This document shows, in pieces, positions 4,111 through 5,040 of a stretch of DNA of 5,040 nucleotides. A model generated the notes under the pieces. The model saw only the letters and a list, made by a program, of their open reading frames with translations, ran no database searches and had not been told where the DNA came from. The stretch spans positions 1 to 5,040 of the forward strand of contig JACCVS010000432.1 in NCBI GenBank assembly GCA_013698055.1, given 5' to 3'. This stretch comes from Acidobacteriota bacterium. Lineage in GTDB: Bacteria > Acidobacteriota > Blastocatellia > Pyrinomonadales > Pyrinomonadaceae. The stretch's first letter is position 1. Every line of letters begins with the position of its first letter. Made by a program: the position numbers and the translations under genes.

Positions 4111-5040
4111 CAGAGCATTCATGAGTGCGTCTATGTCATCAGTTGTGTTGTAAAGGTGCGGCGAGATACGCAAGCGCGTCCCGCGCGGCGCGGCGATGAT
4201 ACCCTGCTTTTTGAGATGATTGTAGAGTGCCATCGCTGACCACTCGCCCGTATGCTCAATGCAGACAATCTGTGATTTTTCGCCGGTTCGGCGCGAACTG
4301 ACGATCTTGTAATTGCGATTTTGCAGGCGGTCGCACAGGTAATCTGTCAATTCAGCGAGGTGGGCGGCGATGCGCTTGATTCCCGTTTCCTGCAAAAGAC
4401 TCAGACTGGCTTCAAGACCGTGAATGAGGGCGGTAGGCGCAGTGCCCGTTTCCCACGCGAGAGCGCCGTCCGCCCACTCCTGCTCAAAGTTGCTGTAATC
4501 TTCCGGGTCAGGCACGCTCGTCCAGCCGACCAGCGTGGGCTGTATGCGCTCACGCGCTCGCTCCGAGAGGTACAGCAAACCGATGCCTTCCGGCGCGAGC
4601 AGCCATTTGTGACACGCTCCGGCTGCCACGTCTATTAATTCCGCCTCGACGTTGATCGGCAAAGCCCCCATCGCCTGAATTACGTCAACGACGAGCAGGG
4701 CGTCGTGTGAGCGCGCCGCGCGTCCGATGCGCTCAAGGTCGGCGCGAAAGCCTGAACCGTACTGCACGTGGCTGATGGCGACGATGCGCGTCCGGTTGTC
4801 AATCAGGCTGATTAGCTCATCCACGTCAACGCGCCCGTCGCGCTCATCGCAGAAACGAACTTCGACTCCCTGAGCTTCACGCAGGCGCAGCCACGCGTAA
4901 ACATTCGACGGAAACTCGCGCCTGAAGGTGACGATGTTCTCGCCCTCGCGCCAGTTCAATCCGTTCGCAACTGTGGAGAGCGCGTCCGAAGTGTTACGCA
5001 TGAAGGCGACCTGACGGGGCTGCGCTCCGAGCATCCCGGC
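4105..5040 (-). CDS. Class V PLP-dependent aminotransferase (NifS / isopenicillin-N-epimerase-like), N-terminus outside window
   Basis: The frame is open to the window edge. A Met codon at 5034-5032 lies only two codons inside the edge, and class V enzymes normally carry some 50-80 residues before the LGAQPxxVAFxxNTSDAL segment seen here, so the start is almost certainly upstream. Numbering from that Met, visible marks of a fold-type I PLP enzyme are the cofactor-phosphate loop NTSDAL (14-19), the ring-stacking region around H89, D117 in VVD with Q120 (pyridine nitrogen and O3' contacts), the Schiff-base lysine K143 in ACHKWLLAPEGIG, an ETGT motif (195-198), and the C-terminal RLRISPHLYNTTDDIDAL with the likely substrate-carboxylate Arg (R287 or R289). 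Members of this group act as cysteine desulfurases, epimerases, kynureninase-like lyases or transaminases. No active-site cysteine loop typical of SufS/IscS was recognised, so cysteine desulfurase activity is not claimed. The gene converges on the exported-protein gene across the structured intergenic region. Family assignment is confident; substrate is unknown. Confidence 0.92.
   Translation of the reverse strand, partial: AGMLGAQPRQVAFMRNTSDALSTVANGLNWREGENIVTFRREFPSNVYAWLRLREAQGVEVRFCDERDGRVDVDELISLIDNRTRIVAISHVQYGSGFRADLERIGRAARSHDALLVVDVIQAMGALPINVEAELIDVAAGACHKWLLAPEGIGLLYLSERARERIQPTLVGWTSVPDPEDYSNFEQEWADGALAWETGTAPTALIHGLEASLSLLQETGIKRIAAHLAELTDYLCDRLQNRNYKIVSSRRTGEKSQIVCIEHTGEWSAMALYNHLKKQGIIAAPRGTRLRISPHLYNTTDDIDALMNALP

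Noticed and set aside
4321..4638. 105-codon open frame on the + strand opposite the aminotransferase
   Set aside because: The - strand frame carries the PLP-lysine motif and other family marks across the same interval; the + product shows no recognisable feature.

Overview
The window is a gene-dense bacterial segment with moderately high GC. It holds three genes on the + strand (about 1-3556), a 548-base gene-free stretch (3557-4104), and the 3' part of a convergent gene on the - strand (4105-5040). No rRNA, tRNA, CRISPR array, insertion sequence or phage gene was recognised. The host cannot be fixed from sequence alone. The gene content would suit Acidobacteriota (Blastocatellia-like): a multi-domain pseudo-receiver protein, a zinc-ribbon/PH membrane protein, and an exported protein resembling the DUF6599 group. 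That placement is inference from memory, with low confidence.

Layout. (1) 19-1578 encodes a 519-residue signalling protein ordered receiver-like, GGDEF-like, charged linker, receiver-like. All three folded domains lack key catalytic or phosphorylation residues. (2) 1594-2238 starts 15 bases later and is probably co-transcribed. It encodes a small membrane protein with a four-cysteine zinc ribbon, a proline-rich linker, two membrane segments and a bacterial PH domain. (3) After a 121-base gap, 2360-3556 encodes an exported, C-terminally membrane-anchored protein with a TTG start, a good ribosome binding site and a signal peptide. A perfect 15-bp hairpin terminator (3577-3612) follows. (4) 4105-5040 on the - strand is a class V (NifS/IPNS-epimerase-like) PLP-dependent aminotransferase whose N-terminus lies outside the window.

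The most interesting part is the convergent intergenic region. It is much longer than needed to end two genes and is packed with inverted repeats: extended hairpins at 3645-3704, 3786-3821, 3907-3963 and 3969-4028, two smaller ones, and a terminator whose T-tract is longer when read on the - strand. A plausible - strand promoter (4039-4068) sits upstream of all of them except the small CGTACA repeat (4034-4052), which overlaps its -10. Together these suggest an independent structured RNA of about 460 nt on the - strand, with two separate hairpins presenting the same UGGGGG loop. I could not match it to tmRNA, RNase P RNA, SRP RNA, 6S RNA or a known riboswitch. It is a candidate only; comparative folding would decide.

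Functional picture (inference). Genes 1 and 2 may form a small signalling/envelope operon. Gene 3 is probably an envelope protein that is not obligately linked to them. The aminotransferase is a metabolic gene with no visible tie to the others.
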